Positions 1 to 5,210 of a DNA stretch of 9,104 nucleotides are shown here, piece by piece. This DNA comes from Syntrophorhabdus sp. Its GTDB lineage: Bacteria; Desulfobacterota; BSN033; UBA1163. The position numbers and the translations under genes are program-made. The stretch's first letter is position 1; each line of letters opens with the position of its first letter. The notes under the pieces are model-generated. The model worked only from the letters and a program-made list of their open reading frames with translations. It made no database searches and was not told where the DNA came from. Location of the stretch: the NCBI GenBank assembly GCA_020724025.1, contig DYHU01000090.1, forward strand, positions 1 through 9,104, read 5' to 3'.

Positions 1-4
1 TGAA

Positions 5-715
5 ATGCCCCTTCCAAGTAAGGCACAAGATCCATTGCTTTCCTGGGCGAGCAAAAGGAAAGCGGCAACAGCAGTATCCTTAGAGATAAGACTTGGTGCT
101 GAAGAGACTTTCCAGAAGGCATTGGCAGAACTAGATGCCTACACATTTCTCTTTCTTCGTAACGCCCGATACATCTCAGTATATCTCGAAAATACCGGCG
201 AGCCAAATAAGCTCTTGGAATTCGAAAGAAATATCCCTCGCCCGGAAGACAAGGCTGCAATCAGGAAAGGTCATGTCAAGATAACATACCATGACAGGGA
301 AGCATGGGCAGCTATTTGCGGGATAAAACCAGAGGATTTGAATAATGAGTCAGAGAACTGGTGGTTTTACAGGAGGCCGATAGCGCGGACAGATTTTGAG
401 GCAGCTCTGGAAGGCCTTCCAGAACGCTGGCACGAAATCCGTCAGATAGAGATTGAGCTTGCGGTTCCCATCACAGCAGATAATGATGCCGGAAGATTCG
501 CCATTTATCTACCCACCAAGGCAAAGACAGGCACTGGCACCTGGGTTAATGCGCCCTTCTACGGGAAAATCGACCGGACAGGGATAGACTGGGATCGCGC
601 ATGGAATTCCTGCCTATTAAATCATACCGTCGCCTGTGTCGGCGGAATGGTCAATATTCTTCGCCAGTCTACCGAGGTCGATGTCGATGGGGACGTAGGT
701 TCTAAAACAACTTGA
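5..715 (+). CDS. Fragment of sacsin/HSP90-like ATPase-family protein
   Basis: An open frame of 236 codons. It is still open at the left window edge (codon 2-4 is GAA), so the ATG at 5 may be internal and the true N-terminus may lie outside. From memory the protein resembles the stretch after the GHKL ATPase core in very large sacsin N-terminal-like proteins. The segment LPTKAKTGTGTWVNAPFYGK (about residues 169-188), followed by IDRTGIDWDRAWN, is the conserved 'apF...R..id....N' region. Those proteins usually exceed 1000 residues and often occur in defence islands; this one stops soon after the motif, so it is probably truncated. The last 33 codons (617-715) overlap an opposite-strand frame and may not be native sequence. 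No catalytic ATP-binding motif is visible in the part shown. Family assignment is by eye and moderate; the function of the fragment, if any, is unknown. Confidence 0.5.
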   Translation: MPLPSKAQDPLLSWASKRKAATAVSLEIRLGAEETFQKALAELDAYTFLFLRNARYISVYLENTGEPNKLLEFERNIPRPEDKAAIRKGHVKITYHDREAWAAICGIKPEDLNNESENWWFYRRPIARTDFEAALEGLPERWHEIRQIEIELAVPITADNDAGRFAIYLPTKAKTGTGTWVNAPFYGKIDRTGIDWDRAWNSCLLNHTVACVGGMVNILRQSTEVDVDGDVGSKTT

Positions 716-1060
716 CAGTTGAACCCAAAAGGACAAAATGATTTTTCTTATGATCCCCGGATTTTCATATTGATTGTCTTCCTTCCAAGAATCCATAATG
801 GAAGCGGCCAGTCCAAGTAGCTCTTGAAGCTCCAAATTCGATTTCGGTTTTCCTACTTCGGCAAGCTTCAACGCGCGATCAGTGAGTTCTTTCTCTTTCT
901 CGAAGGCGGTCCTGTAGAGTTCAACCTCCTCAAATAACGTGACCGTATCCGTGATTCGTGTCCGAAATAGAATTTTCATGCCTCGAATGGCCGGACCATT
1001 CTCCAGGTTCGATACCCGCTGCTCCAGGAGGGCGACCTTCTGGTCTTTGAGACTTAAAAA
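617..1060 (-). CDS. Hypothetical protein with coiled-coil start, 5' end lost in a repeat
   Basis: Not recognised. The minus frame runs from about 1060 to a stop at 617. It begins with a heptad-like stretch (LKDQKVALLEQRVSNLEN) and continues as a charged, mostly helical protein with segments such as FEEVELYRTAFEKEKELTD. The frame stays open back to a GTG at 1159, but codons above 1060 come from the repeat at 1063-1114 (VIPGLTEPAPCLTRG is typical translated repeat) and from an opposite-strand integrase remnant, so that start is not credible. The first internal ATG is at 979, with GAGG almost touching it, a poor ribosome binding site. The gene therefore seems to have lost its 5' end. The last 99 bases overlap the sacsin-like fragment on the other strand; one of the two is probably non-native there. 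No transmembrane segment or known domain is visible. Confidence 0.4.
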   Translation of the reverse strand, partial: FLSLKDQKVALLEQRVSNLENGPAIRGMKILFRTRITDTVTLFEEVELYRTAFEKEKELTDRALKLAEVGKPKSNLELQELLGLAASIMDSWKEDNQYENPGIIRKIILSFWVQLSSCFRTYVPIDIDLGRLAKNIDHSADTGDGMI

Positions 1061-1062
1061 GA

Positions 1063-1114
1063 CTGGATTCCCCCGTGTCAAGCACGGGGCAGGCTCAGTC
1101 AAGCCCGGAATGAC
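1063..1114. repeat. REP-like palindromic repeat, copy 1
   Basis: The element starts CTGGATTCCCCCGTG and ends CCCGGAATGAC. It contains a hairpin CCCCGTG/CACGGGG with loop TCAAG. Its ends (CTGGATTCC and GGAATGAC) match those of the pair at 3554-3622, so both belong to the dispersed 'GTCATTCC...GGAATCCAG' class common in proteobacterial intergenic DNA. It separates the minus-strand hypothetical gene from the integrase remnant and has probably destroyed the 5' part of each. Confidence 0.75.
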
Positions 1115-1126
1115 AAATAAGGGAAA

Positions 1127-1284
1127 GGAGCAATCGCTGCGCGTCACCCATTCGATCACGCCGTTGGCGTGACTCAGGGCATGTATTTGGAAAAGAACAA
1201 TATCAATTGCGGAATGCGCTCGAGGCCATCAAGATCAGTGGAAGGAAGAAGGAGGTCAATAGTGGGGAAATTGGGCTTAAATGA
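1127..1284 (+). pseudogene. Tyrosine recombinase (integrase) C-terminal remnant, frameshifted
   Basis: Read in two frames joined at the A-run at 1191-1194, this stretch gives a coherent protein end: HPFDHAVGVTQGMYLEK, then EQYQLRNALEAIKISG, ending at TGA 1282-1284. One extra A in that run would restore a single frame. His (codon 1157-1159) and Tyr (codon 1184-1186) are exactly nine residues apart with a Thr five after the His, the spacing of the box II His and nucleophilic Tyr in XerC/XerD-type recombinases (LGHSxLxTTQxYTH), followed by the usual helix. The Gly normally before the His is Asp here. Upstream the frame meets TAA at 1118-1120 at the end of the REP repeat, so the rest of the enzyme is absent. 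Its position 45 bases from a tRNA 3' end suits an integrase. The call rests on this spacing and context only; another protein tail is possible. Confidence 0.4.
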
Positions 1285-1328
1285 TAATCTTGATAACTAT
1301 GGCACTTCCTCAAGTGCTTGAAAAGAAA

Positions 1329-1403
1329 TGGAGCCCACGGACGGATTTGAACCGCCAACCCGCTGATTACAAATCAGCAGCTCTACCATTGAGCTACGTG
1401 GGC
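1329..1403 (-). tRNA. tRNA-Thr (anticodon UGU)
   Basis: The reverse complement folds as a complete tRNA. The acceptor arm is GCCCACG/CGTGGGC, the D arm contains AGCTC...GAGCT, and the anticodon arm is CTGATTTGTAATCAG with anticodon TGT. The T arm contains GGTTCAAATCC. The discriminator base is U, and 3' CCA is encoded (1331-1329). The gene stands alone, without the Tyr, Gly or Trp tRNAs or tuf that often accompany tRNA-Thr. Its 3' end faces the degenerate island-like region at 1-1284. Confidence 0.97.
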
Positions 1404-1404
1404 G

Positions 1405-1442
1405 GTAATAAGAAGCACCCAATAATGCGTGCTTCTTATTAC
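1405..1442. repeat. Perfect 14-bp inverted repeat abutting the tRNA 5' end
   Basis: GTAATAAGAAGCAC (1405-1418) and GTGCTTCTTATTAC (1429-1442) are exact reverse complements separated by 10 bases. The structure starts two bases from the tRNA 5' end and lies between the cytochrome gene and the tRNA, both on the minus strand. There is no T-run after it on either strand, so it is not a standard terminator. It could be an RNA processing or leader hairpin, or a protein-binding palindrome. Confidence 0.75.
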
Positions 1443-1541
1443 AGAATTCACTATTAACTTTTTACCATATTTTCACTAACCGTTCAACCCACTGCTAAAA
1501 GCTGGAAGCTAAAAGGACATACCTTTTCACCCCCGCCTTTA

Positions 1542-1564
1542 TCCTCCCCCGTCGAGGGGGAGGA
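1542..1564. repeat. Hairpin just downstream of the cytochrome gene
   Basis: TCCTCCCCC (1542-1550) pairs perfectly with GGGGGAGGA (1556-1564) across a 5-base loop. It lies 14 bases after the cytochrome stop codon. No T-tract follows on the minus strand, so it is a possible transcript-end or mRNA-stabilising hairpin, or another dispersed G/C-rich palindrome, rather than a proven terminator. Confidence 0.5.
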
Positions 1565-1577
1565 AGGGGTATGGTGA

Positions 1578-3185
1578 TTATCTCCTCTTTTCTTCAATAG
1601 CCTTCTCCAAAAGTTTAACGCCTTCCTGCGAGGCGTTGATGGACTGTGCCAAAGATTCTCTTGCCTGCTGGGGATTATGGAAGCCATCGCTGTTTTCGGC
1701 AGTCCACCATTCCCATAAAATGTGAGCCTTGTCATGGAATGGCCAGATCTCTTTCAGTTTTTCTTCACCCACCCCCAGGTCCTTCGCCCGAACATAGGTT
1801 TCGATTAACTGTCCTAACCAGTACTCGGCTTTTCTCATCTTTCCCCGGAGGTAATTCTGAATGGCATCGACCTGATATTCTGCCTCTTCCTGAGTCCAGG
1901 ATTTGTGGCAGCGGACACAGGTGTCTCTCAGCATGTACCTTGCGCTCCGCTGTCCATGGTAAGTGAAGGATTTTCCTTTTTTATCCTTCACCTTTGGCAT
2001 ATGGCAATCCTTGCACTCCACTCCGGCCCGTTCATGTTTGCTTCCCCAGAAGGTTTCAACTTCCGGGTGCTGGAGTTTGGTCAGGGGAGCACCGGTTATC
2101 CCATGTCTGAAGTCCTTGAAGCTGATATCGGCATATCTCTTCTGGATGTCAAAGACATTGACCCATGGGAAGTAGTTGGCTCTCCGATCGTCCATCCCAA
2201 TGACGGCCCCGGTCTTCGGATCAAATCCCGGATTGCAATTATATTCGACATGGCACTGAGCACATAGAAGGTTGGAGTCCGGCTTGTTGAGGACGCCAAT
2301 GGCCCTGAAGGGTTTCCCATCCCGTTGGAATTCGATTTTTGTCATCAAAACTTTTTTACTCTTTTCTTTATCATAAGGATAGGTTCCCTCTCCACGGTCC
2401 ACAACGGTCTGGATCAAAGCATCCCGTATCACTCTTGGTTTCGCCGCATGGGGATCGTGGCAATGGATGCATCCCATCGGGTTTTTGAGATACTTTTTAG
2501 CCATCTCAATGGCGGCTGGATTTCCTCCCCTCTTCAAATCCGTTGCCGGATGGGAATCGCCCATATAAGGCCACTTCAGGATGGTATCCGTGGTCTTACA
2601 GGTCATGCAGACCGTATTAGCCGCTTTGGCTGTCTGGGGGAGTTCTTTTCCGGTATCATAGACGACATCCCAGAGTTTCCCTGTCTTTGTAATATCCTTC
2701 CAGTTTTTTAATTGGAATCTTCCGCCATAGGCCCGGTCTACCAGGAAATGGTCGGTGAGCATGAACACATGGGATCGTGGCTCGTCATGCTCCTTGGTGA
2801 AAGCATGAGGGGTCATCAGTTTATCAAAGGTGGGAGACCGGCTTGTGGTGGTGGCCTTCTCGACCTTTGCCTTTGATTTCAGATTGACCGACAGGAGGGT
2901 CTCGTATTGAGAAGGATGACACTGGCCGCAGAGGGATAGTTCGAGATTTGTTCCGGGGAGTTTTTCGGGGTCCTTGAGGTGCTCGGCCAGTTTGCTGTGG
3001 CATTTTGCACAGGAGAGAGAAGCATGTTTGCCATCCACCTTAAGGGATTTGATATCTTCATGGCATTGGTAACAGGCCAGCTCTTCTTTCGGGATCGTCA
3101 CCTTCTTGGAGTGGGCGGATGAGAGGTAGAAGAGGAAGGAGAGAAGAGATAATGCCAGAACCAAAAAAAGTCCTTTTCTGAACAT
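1578..3185 (-). CDS. Octahaem cytochrome c nitrite reductase (ONR/TvNiR type)
   Basis: A periplasmic enzyme reducing nitrite to ammonium with six electrons. Residues 1-26 are a Sec signal peptide. Haem sites are CYQCH 38, CAKCH 59, CGQCH 86, CMTCK 193, CIHCH 239, CAQCH 308, CKDCH 391 and CVRCH 423. The single CxxCK marks the Lys-ligated catalytic haem, as in NrfA, here preceded by three extra haems as in octahaem reductases. NrfA-like active-site parts are visible: HVEY with Tyr315, KLQHPE with Lys370, Gln372 and His373, HMPK after haem 7, and probably Arg137. Cys317, two after Tyr315, matches the Tyr-Cys crosslink pair of the Thioalkalivibrio enzyme and is absent from pentahaem NrfA. The 535-residue length fits ONR. 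AGGAGG lies 7 bases before the ATG. No NrfH-type quinol dehydrogenase is in the window. A hydroxylamine or other multihaem oxidoreductase is less likely because of the CxxCK. Confidence 0.93.
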   Translation of the reverse strand: MFRKGLFLVLALSLLSFLFYLSSAHSKKVTIPKEELACYQCHEDIKSLKVDGKHASLSCAKCHSKLAEHLKDPEKLPGTNLELSLCGQCHPSQYETLLSVNLKSKAKVEKATTTSRSPTFDKLMTPHAFTKEHDEPRSHVFMLTDHFLVDRAYGGRFQLKNWKDITKTGKLWDVVYDTGKELPQTAKAANTVCMTCKTTDTILKWPYMGDSHPATDLKRGGNPAAIEMAKKYLKNPMGCIHCHDPHAAKPRVIRDALIQTVVDRGEGTYPYDKEKSKKVLMTKIEFQRDGKPFRAIGVLNKPDSNLLCAQCHVEYNCNPGFDPKTGAVIGMDDRRANYFPWVNVFDIQKRYADISFKDFRHGITGAPLTKLQHPEVETFWGSKHERAGVECKDCHMPKVKDKKGKSFTYHGQRSARYMLRDTCVRCHKSWTQEEAEYQVDAIQNYLRGKMRKAEYWLGQLIETYVRAKDLGVGEEKLKEIWPFHDKAHILWEWWTAENSDGFHNPQQARESLAQSINASQEGVKLLEKAIEEKRR

Positions 3186-3207
3186 AGAAACCTCCTATCA
3201 GAGGATC

Positions 3208-3243
3208 GGGCCCTCTTCATTGAGTTAATAAAAAAGAGGTCCC
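3208..3243 (-). promoter_or_regulatory. Stem-loop in the leader of the nitrite reductase gene
   Basis: GGGCCCTCTT (3208-3217) and AAGAGGTCCC (3234-3243) pair at nine of ten positions around a 16-base A/T-rich loop. The structure lies between the 29-residue peptide gene and the ribosome binding site of the cytochrome. It could attenuate, terminate or process a shared transcript; no regulator site is recognised. Confidence 0.4.
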
Positions 3244-3301
3244 GGTTGATCGCAAGACTGAAGCCTTGCCCTAAAAAGGAAGGATTGATACTCCCATCGG
3301 A

Positions 3302-3391
3302 TTATTTCGGTCCTGCCAGCAGAATGACGATCGTCCATCCAAAGAGGAGGACCATAAAAGTGATGAATTGTCTGACCAATTGGGGATCCAT
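3302..3391 (-). CDS. 29-residue single-span membrane peptide upstream of ONR
   Basis: Not a recognised family. The frame runs from ATG at 3391 (minus) to TAA at 3304-3302. It begins MDPQLVRQFITFMVLLF and ends GWTIVILLAGPK. A short polar N-terminus is followed by one hydrophobic helix (about residues 9-26) and a tiny charged tail, the layout of small accessory subunits of membrane respiratory complexes. AAGGAGC stands 4 bases before the ATG, a convincing ribosome binding site. It is the first gene upstream of the octahaem nitrite reductase on the same strand, 116 bases away, so the two may share a transcript. A role as membrane anchor or small partner of the cytochrome or its electron donor is inference; an unrelated small membrane protein or a leader peptide are alternatives. 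Confidence 0.6.
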   Translation of the reverse strand: MDPQLVRQFITFMVLLFGWTIVILLAGPK

Positions 3392-3416
3392 AAAAGCTCC
3401 TTCTCTCCAGAGATTG

Positions 3417-3445
3417 AGATAGGTTGCCTAGAAAATAACTTTCAA
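3417..3445 (-). promoter_or_regulatory. Possible sigma70-like promoter for the peptide/ONR unit
   Basis: On the minus strand TTGAAA (3445-3440) is followed after 17 bases by CTATCT (3422-3417), 26 bases before the peptide start codon. The -35 box is good and the -10 box poor. The -35 box lies in the terminal inverted repeat of the neighbouring MITE-like element. Confidence 0.25.
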
Positions 3446-3742
3446 ATCCCCCCCCTTTGCTAAACTGATCCTTACCCATAAGTGGGGGCGCTGGACACAA
3501 GGGTTAAGTTTAATGTTGTTAACAGGTTGATATCATTATTAATTTTTAAGTTTGTCATTCCTGCGGAAGCAGGAATCCAGATGTTTCTATTGGTCCTGGA
3601 TTCCCGTTTTCACGGGAATGACACCAAAATACGAAATGCAAAACCTTCAATTACACCGGTCATGCCCCCTTCCTTGTGCCCAGCCACCTGACTTATGGGA
3701 CACGATCAGTTTGCTAAAGGGGGGAAAGGGGGAATTTGGAAG
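3439..3742. mobile_element. MITE-like element with about 65-bp terminal inverted repeats
   Basis: The left arm (3439-3502) and right arm (3672-3742) are imperfect inverted copies. Both contain TTTGCTAAA with a C- or G-rich run outside it, then (A/G)CTGATC or GATCAG, CATAAG or CTTATG, and inside these GCTGGACACAAGG against CCTTGTGCCCAGC. Together they enclose about 170 bases holding the REP pair at 3554-3622. No transposase frame is present. It fills most of the gene-free stretch 3392-3830. The rest of that stretch, 3743-3830, shows only a 7-bp inverted repeat TTTCATG/CATGAAA (3743-3749/3771-3777) and a T-run at about 3784-3792, possibly a weak terminator. Confidence 0.6.
3554..3622. repeat. 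REP-like inverted pair, copy 2
   Basis: Two 27-base arms (3554-3580 and 3596-3622) are inverted copies around a 15-base spacer. They start GTCATTCC and end GGAATGAC on the plus strand, and each contains its own small hairpin (CCTGC/GCAGG and CCCGT/ACGGG). It is the same class as the repeat at 1063-1114 and lies inside the larger inverted-repeat element. Confidence 0.8.
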
Positions 3743-3830
3743 TTTCATGGTTCGAGGGTAACAACTCCGTCATGAAAGATTGCCTTTTTTTTGGAGATGA
3801 TGTATTGAACATCTAACCCCTGTGCCTATT

Positions 3831-4622
3831 ATGAAAAATTTCAGAAATTATTTCAAGAAGGAAAGATCGAGATCCTGGCTGATCCTCTTCCTTCCGTTCC
3901 TCCTCTTTGCTTTTGACTCTTATGCGGGATCGATCAGGGAAGTCTCCCAGAATATTGAGCGTGTCAAAGCGGTTATCTCTCCTCTTCAGTTCGCTGTGCT
4001 CGGGGATAGCCGGGACGGAGAAAAGGTCTATACCCGGCTGGTGGAAAAAATCCTTGAGCGGAAGCCTGATTTCATCATCCATCTGGGGGATATGATCAGC
4101 AAACCTGATGGAAAAGAATGGCGACAGTTTTTCGATCTCTCAAGACCAATCACCGTCCCCTTTTTCCCGGTCGCCGGAAACCATGATGTGGGTATTAGCT
4201 CCCGGGGAGAAGAGATGTACAGAAAGCAGTTCCTTCTCCCGGAAGGGAAAGCCTACTATTCGTTTCGGGCGGGGCAAGGGTTTTTCATCATCCTGGATTC
4301 GGAGAAAGGGAAGGGAGGGGCGGATAGCTTCAAAAAGGGAGGAGGAATGGATAAATACCCTTCCGATCGAGATCAACTCCATCAGCTCTTCGCAAAGGCG
4401 AAGATGAATGCTGTCTTTGCGGGAGACGATCACCGGTATGATCGAAGAGAGAAGGATGGCATTCTTTATATTATCACCGGAGGAGGAGGCGCACCCCTCC
4501 ATCCGTTTAAAGAGAGAGGAGGATATTTCCATTATGTCTGGGTCTCGGTCCAGGCCGACAGGATCGAAGGGGAAGTCGTCGATCTGGAGGGGGAAGTTCG
4601 AGATCAGTTCATCATCAAATGA
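3831..4622 (+). CDS. Exported calcineurin-like metallophosphoesterase, active site incomplete
   Basis: From the ATG at 3831 the protein has 263 residues; a GTG three codons earlier is possible, and neither has a strong ribosome binding site. Residues 1-32 are a signal peptide (LILFLPFLLFAFDSYA), so it acts outside the cytoplasm. The family motifs appear in order: LGDSRD (57-62), HLGDM (84-88), AGNHD (115-119) and AGDDH (197-201), then a C-terminal TGGGGAPL typical of secreted purple-acid-phosphatase-like members. Two features are odd. The usual GHxH has become GDDH, and the segment between FFIILDS (151-157) and the GDDH motif is shorter than normal and lacks the H-x-P motif that supplies a metal ligand. 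It may bind one metal, have changed substrate, or be decaying. The substrate is unknown. The next plus-strand gene follows after 109 bases. Confidence 0.8.
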   Translation: MKNFRNYFKKERSRSWLILFLPFLLFAFDSYAGSIREVSQNIERVKAVISPLQFAVLGDSRDGEKVYTRLVEKILERKPDFIIHLGDMISKPDGKEWRQFFDLSRPITVPFFPVAGNHDVGISSRGEEMYRKQFLLPEGKAYYSFRAGQGFFIILDSEKGKGGADSFKKGGGMDKYPSDRDQLHQLFAKAKMNAVFAGDDHRYDRREKDGILYIITGGGGAPLHPFKERGGYFHYVWVSVQADRIEGEVVDLEGEVRDQFIIK

Positions 4623-4651
4623 GGAAAAAGGGAAAATTAACAATAATCAAT

Positions 4652-4711
4652 GATCAATGACCAATGAACAATCATCAATGACAATTGATTATTGACCATT
4701 GCCCATTGATC
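4652..4711. repeat. 60-base near-palindrome of CAATG-type repeats
   Basis: GATCAATGACCAATG... (from 4652) and ...CCATTGCCCATTGATC (to 4711) fold into one long imperfect hairpin with its centre near 4681. It lies between the phosphoesterase stop and the ribosome binding site of the next gene. Part of the sequence is a run of degenerate ATCAATGA units. It may end or stabilise transcripts, or be a dispersed repeat. Confidence 0.65.
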
Positions 4712-4731
4712 TTTTCAGAAGGAGGGATCAT

Positions 4732-5031
4732 ATGGGTTTAGGATTGGCTCTAATCGTGATGGGAGTGCTGATCTTCCTGGATCGGATGGGAACGGGTTAT
4801 GGGTTAAGAGAAGGATGGCCCTGGGTGGTGGTTGCCCTTGGGATAGGAGGCCTTTTTCGAAACCGGAGAAGTATCGCTGCCTGGGTGACCACGGTCATCG
4901 GAATCTTGATCCTGGGTGGGAAATATTACTCCATCCACATTTCGGTTCCGGGTGTGGTCAGAATCTATTTTCTTCCGGTTCTTCTGATCACCATCGGTCT
5001 CCTCTGGCTTTTGAGACATAAAAAGGATTGA
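4732..5031 (+). CDS. Four-helix membrane protein, LiaI/LiaF-like region
   Basis: The start at ATG 4732 is fixed by AAGGAGG 9 bases upstream; an in-frame TTG at 4699 has no such site and lies in the palindrome. The 99-residue protein is almost wholly hydrophobic, with four segments: about 1-17 (LGLALIVMGVLIFL), 27-42 (WPWVVVALGIGGLF), 46-64 (AAWVTTVIGILILGG) and 72-93 (IYFLPVLLITIGLLWLL). Its end is basic (RHKKD). The pattern of G(L/I)xLIxxGxLxFLD followed by WPxxxxxxGxxxLF resembles the N-terminal LiaI-LiaF-like membrane region found in envelope-stress and anti-sigma-associated proteins. The C-terminal LiaF domain is absent. The specific role is unknown; it may be co-transcribed with the phosphoesterase if the intervening hairpin is read through. 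Confidence 0.7.
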   Translation: MGLGLALIVMGVLIFLDRMGTGYGLREGWPWVVVALGIGGLFRNRRSIAAWVTTVIGILILGGKYYSIHISVPGVVRIYFLPVLLITIGLLWLLRHKKD

Positions 5032-5210
5032 GAGGACGATGAACAATGGACGATGAACTGTGAACTATAGACGAGGAACAAAGGAATTCCGGGATAATGG
5101 AAGATTGGAATAATGGAATATTGGGCAAAACCAAAAGGAAGAAGTTTTTTAAACCCATCATTTGAGCCTTCCAATGGATTTGGTTCATCGTTTAACGTTC
5201 ATCGTTCTCC
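5032..5210. repeat. Inverted pair of ACGATGAAC repeats between convergent genes
   Basis: The left arm 5032-5058 carries two GACGATGAAC units. The right arm 5183-5210 is its inverted copy, GTTCATCGTTTAACGTTCATCG. Between them are further short imperfect repeats such as GGAATAATGGAATATTGG. The right arm overlaps the 3' end of the cupin gene and supplies its last codons and stop. The stretch 5032-5191 holds no gene that can be supported. Confidence 0.6.

Noticed and set aside
939..1172. 77-codon plus-strand frame
   Set aside because: It is antisense to the coiled-coil hypothetical gene and then runs through the REP-like repeat; its sequence is typical translated repeat.
1329..1403. Start of a tRNA-tuf cluster
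   Set aside because: No second tRNA and no tuf gene flank the tRNA-Thr on either side.
1905..2711. Several plus-strand frames of 70-128 codons inside the cytochrome gene
   Set aside because: They are antisense to haem-binding coding sequence whose eight sites are all in one frame.
3225..3500. 91-codon minus-strand frame upstream of the cytochrome
   Set aside because: It crosses the terminal repeat of the MITE-like element, has no ribosome binding site and a composition unlike a protein. The 29-residue frame at 3302-3391 in another frame has a good start and a clean helix.
3554..3622. CRISPR-like repeated palindromes
   Set aside because: There are only two inverted arms with one 15-base spacer, not direct repeats with regular spacers; this is the REP/BIME pattern.
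4140..4643. 167-codon minus-strand frame opposite the phosphoesterase
   Set aside because: It is antisense to a gene with clear family motifs and has no motif of its own.
4630..4711. Replication-origin-like iterons (ATCAATGA units)
   Set aside because: The units are degenerate and palindromic, with no initiator gene or DnaA boxes nearby; they fit dispersed intergenic repeats.
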